A model generated the notes under the pieces. It was not told where the DNA came from, did no database searches, and worked only from the letters and a program-made list of their open reading frames with translations. A stretch of 64,000 nt of DNA from positions 1-64,000 of the forward strand of contig JAGNXB010000003.1 in the NCBI GenBank assembly GCA_017985675.1. Reading direction: 5' to 3'. How positions within the stretch are numbered: position 1 is the stretch's first letter; every line of letters starts with the position of its first letter. This document shows positions 61,984 through 64,000 of the stretch, in pieces. A program made the position numbers and the translations under genes. The stretch comes from Saprospiraceae bacterium (GTDB lineage: Bacteria; Bacteroidota; Bacteroidia; Chitinophagales; Saprospiraceae).

Positions 61984-62688
61984 TTAATTATCTATACGCT
62001 CTCTTGCAATCCTATCAGGTTCTTCACTTAGATAATACGCCAAGCACATTTCCAATGTTTTTTTTCCAAGCACTCCTTCGTTCTATGCATTTTCTATTTC
62101 CTCCATCGTAGATCTTGGTGAAACCATGTATTGTGCATTATGAATACTTTCTAAATTTATTTTCCAGACAACTTTTCCAGACAACGAATCCAATAATTTA
62201 TAAATATTCACACCTAAACAAAAATCTTTGTAAAAAATACTTTCAGTGATCATCTCCTAATCAAAATATGGATTCGCATAGCTTTTTGTTAAGCAGTCTA
62301 CCAAGAAATTTATTTTAAAGGGCATCTCTATTAACCTCCGAAATAGACCAAAACTAAAGAAAACCAAGCGAGACAAGGCATTTTGATCGCATGCCGCCTT
62401 AGCTTCAGCGATGGCACAAGGAGCTTAGCCATAGCTAAGTGATTGAAAAATAATCCCACTAATAGCGGGACTTAGGTTTTATTTAGTAAAAATCCTGCAA
62501 GGATTTGTTTGGTCATTGAGTGGGGTTGATAGAGGTGCCCTAAAGTCTTTTACGAATATCTTGCTTTCCGTCGGAGTCGATCCGGGATAATCTTGTGCAC
62601 CCAGGAATGAAGTGTTAGCTATTATTAGAATTAAACAGAATTAATTAGACAAAATCAGTACATTCTTCCCTTTATAATTTGTATTCAT
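61984..62688 (-). pseudogene. decayed exported-protein gene, split by a miniature element
   Basis: Read on the minus strand from ATG 62688, one frame runs to TAA at 61984-61986 once the 221-bp element (62320-62540) and one of its flanking TAAA copies are removed. The joined sequence is 480 bases, exactly 160 codons. It contains three internal stops (codon 16 TAA; TAG at 62257-62259; TAG at 62083-62085), so it is dead. A signal-peptide-like stretch (LILIIANTSFLGAQ) follows the first stop. Downstream pieces read KINFLVDCLTKSYANPYF, GKVVWKINLESIHNAQYMV and EGVLGKKTLEMCLAYYL. Family not recognised. Confidence 0.75.
62320..62540. mobile_element. 221-bp MITE-like element with 33-bp inverted ends and TAAA duplication
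   Basis: The ends 62320-62352 and 62508-62540 are inverted repeats (24 of 33 positions identical without gaps), starting GGGCA and sharing CTCTAT and GACCAAA. TAAA flanks both sides (62316-62319 and 62541-62544), consistent with a 4-bp target duplication. No transposase fits inside. Smaller hairpins lie within (CTTAGC/GCTAAG at 62424-62439; AAATCC/GGATTT at 62490-62506). It interrupts the pseudogene, whose frame is restored by precise removal. Parent IS family unknown. Confidence 0.8.
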
Positions 62689-62783
62689 TTTTTACCATAT
62701 TAAATTTCAGATCAAATGTATGAGATACATAATATCAATAAAAATTATTTATTGTTTATATTAAATTTAATGTTTGGAATAGC

Positions 62784-63107
62784 TTAAACTAAATCAGCAA
62801 GCGACATCCATCCCATAAATAGAAAAAATAATGCAAATAAACCTATGGGAATACCCAACACAATGATCAGTGCAAGCCTGCGTGTACCTTGCACCGTTGC
62901 AGGCAATAAACTATGAACTAGGAATTCACCAAGAATCATTGATCCCCAATATATAAAAAACGGCACCCAGTTTCCGGGGTCTTGCATCCACTCAAAACTA
63001 TAATACCCCTCATCGATAAAAAATAAAAAAAGGGTTAATACAAAAGGAATCCCTATAGGTAATACTTTAGCCCAAAGACTTTCTTGCTGGTGCTTAATGG
63101 CGATCAA
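62784..63107 (-). CDS. small membrane protein of unknown function
   Basis: A 107-residue protein with three hydrophobic helices (about 14-30, 48-63 and 78-98) and a short Asp-rich loop (IDEGYYSFEWMQDPGNW). The start is TTG 63107: an upstream in-frame TAG (about 63168) leaves no ATG. It follows the small lipoprotein gene on the same strand by about 60 bases. I cannot name a family. The absence of an ATG lowers confidence. Confidence 0.5.
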   Translation of the reverse strand: MIAIKHQQESLWAKVLPIGIPFVLTLFLFFIDEGYYSFEWMQDPGNWVPFFIYWGSMILGEFLVHSLLPATVQGTRRLALIIVLGIPIGLFALFFLFMGWMSLADLV

Positions 63108-63168
63108 AGTCCATATGTTTATATTTGGATAACGGCCTGTTGCCTGCTGGCGTATATAGGGTGCCTAT

Positions 63169-63594
63169 TTAATTTTTCAGTTCTGAATTGGTTGCACAGA
63201 TCTCAAGCATTACTTTTTCCAACGCCTGATCCAGGCGGCTTCGATCTGCCTTTTCCGGATAACTGCCTTTGTAAAAGGTTTCCAATAAGTGGTTAATGGA
63301 ATCAGCCATGGTTTTGGTGCGCCGCCACATATCCGTAGTGCCCGCTTGCAGGTTTTCCAGTGCTATTTTACGAGCTGCTGATTCCGGTGCATCAGGATAC
63401 ATCATGAGTGTGTCTTCCAGCATCCGGATGTCATCCGCCAGTTTGAAACGCTCCGTTCTCAGCTCCTGTGCCTGACAATAAATCTGCGCCAGTTGCCGGG
63501 CATCCGCCTCAACTTGCTGATCAGACAATGTGGTTGTACATCCTGCACTAAACAGGATTATAAAAAGGGCCAGCAACCGGCTAACCGGTAACAT
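63169..63594 (-). CDS. helical lipoprotein downstream of the haloperoxidase
   Basis: A 141-residue lipoprotein starting MLPVSRLLALF, with lipobox LFSAGC and GGAAGG a few bases before the ATG. The rest is charged and helical, probably a coiled coil (QLAQIYCQAQELRTERFKL... and MWRRTKTMADSINHLLETF). No family recognised. It starts 32 bases after the stop of the haloperoxidase gene, so the two are likely one transcript. An ATG 33 bases upstream is also in frame but spoils the signal peptide. Confidence 0.65.
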   Translation of the reverse strand: MLPVSRLLALFIILFSAGCTTTLSDQQVEADARQLAQIYCQAQELRTERFKLADDIRMLEDTLMMYPDAPESAARKIALENLQAGTTDMWRRTKTMADSINHLLETFYKGSYPEKADRSRLDQALEKVMLEICATNSELKN

Positions 63595-63626
63595 GGCCCT
63601 TCCAAAATTTACAGGAAAAAATGGCA

Positions 63627-64000
63627 TTAGAAACTGGTTGGCCAGTCTATTTTAGTAATCACGTTTTGGCCGATGATACGGCCCATCGTTAGTCCTAACT
63701 GATTGTCCATATCGTAGTGAATACCTCCAAACAAGCGGGAGTCAGCGCACTCTTCCGCCATATCATTAAAATTGGTGTAGGTGCGTATTGGAAATCCGAA
63801 TTGCAACTGCGTACGGTCCGTAAAGTTGTAATTGCCATCGCCATTTGTAAACATCTCAATAAATACCTGAGATCCCGCTGCGGCTTCTGTAGCGTGGCCG
63901 GAAGTATAAGCAGGAAATGGTGGCGTACCGATGACTGTTGCAAAGGCCGGGTCAATATGTTGTTTGATGTAGCTGACAGGGCGAATTAAAAAATGGTCAT
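63627..64000 (-). CDS. C-terminal part of a vanadium-dependent haloperoxidase/PAP2-type protein
   Basis: The gene enters from the right edge; about 124 C-terminal residues are visible. They contain the vanadate/phosphate-binding PAP2 motifs: PAYTSGHATEAAAG (the P-S-G-H-like motif 2, with the acid-base His) and SRLFGGIHY (motif 3, with Arg and His). The spacing and the following DNQLGLTMGRIIG match bacterial vanadium haloperoxidases and related acid phosphatases. It could oxidise halides with peroxide, or be a phosphatase relative; the N-terminus needed to choose lies outside the window. Confidence 0.8.
   Translation of the reverse strand, partial: DHFLIRPVSYIKQHIDPAFATVIGTPPFPAYTSGHATEAAAGSQVFIEMFTNGDGNYNFTDRTQLQFGFPIRTYTNFNDMAEECADSRLFGGIHYDMDNQLGLTMGRIIGQNVITKIDWPTSF

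Noticed and set aside
61984-62688. Recoding of stop codons (selenocysteine or pyrrolysine) instead of a pseudogene
   Set aside because: Both TAA and TAG interrupt the frame and a 221-bp element splits it. No other gene in the window uses internal stops.

Overview
The window reads as chromosomal DNA of a Bacteroidota bacterium, most likely from the Saprospiria (Lewinella/Haliscomenobacter-like). Several things point there. A PorX-type response regulator of the type IX secretion system (T9SS) and a DUF1501 protein with a T9SS sorting tail are present. So are a DUF5723 outer-membrane protein, an archaeal-type geranylgeranylglyceryl-phosphate synthase family protein and a mevalonate-pathway cluster. 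Shine-Dalgarno sequences are scarce, and TAnnTTTG promoter elements recur upstream of genes. The lineage is inferred from gene content; there is no rRNA gene. I found no tRNA, rRNA, CRISPR array or prophage.

Layout. 1-9.1 kb: methyltransferase, DUF3299-like protein, membrane protein, 2-oxoglutarate dehydrogenase E2, an SdiA-regulated-like protein, a 1242-residue tandem-cyclase/NTPase/TPR protein and a LexA/CI-type self-cleaving repressor. 9.4-12.6 kb: DUF1800-DUF1501 pair. 13-18 kb: lgt, nadD, a lipoprotein, dnaN and a catalytically dead M16 peptidase homologue. 18-24 kb: mreB-mreC-mreD-mrdA cell-shape operon, then GGGP synthase and rsgA. 24-28 kb (minus): fni, HMG-CoA reductase, GHMP kinase and a ferredoxin-reductase-like flavoprotein. 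28-32 kb: hutH, a PagL-like lipid A deacylase and an exported superoxide dismutase with an extra C-terminal domain. 32-37.4 kb: UPF1-like helicase, adenosine deaminase, a nuclease-like protein, moaA and a small hypothetical gene. 37.5-42.5 kb: two lipoprotein cyclophilins and a three-gene metal-uptake-like TonB cassette. 42.5-52 kb: tocopherol-cyclase-like protein, clpB, a DtxR-family regulator, DUF5723 protein, a large lipoprotein and an RNA-type metallo-beta-lactamase. 52.0-52.4 kb is a gene-free repeat cluster. 52.9-61.9 kb: di-haem peroxidase, NADP-binding protein, HD phosphohydrolase, porX, a lipoprotein, rplY, prs and a YfcC-type transporter. 62-64 kb: a pseudogene split by a miniature transposable element, two small genes and the end of a vanadium haloperoxidase.

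Working together. Fni, HMG-CoA reductase and a GHMP kinase form part of the mevalonate route to isopentenyl diphosphate; the GGGP synthase could draw on the same isoprenoid pool. MreBCD and PBP2 build the rod. PorX plus a T9SS-tailed cargo shows that T9SS is in use. The His-rich protein, TonB receptor and lipoprotein look like one metal-import unit ending at a strong terminator.

The most notable non-coding observations are four. A 221-bp inverted-repeat element sits in a degenerate gene, and removing it with one TAAA copy restores the reading frame exactly. A cluster of 23-bp and ~72-bp tandem repeats lies upstream of the peroxidase gene. A palindrome lies over the promoter of the self-cleaving repressor. 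Several genes have a TAnnTTTG promoter element only 2-8 bases before their start codon, which suggests leaderless transcripts.
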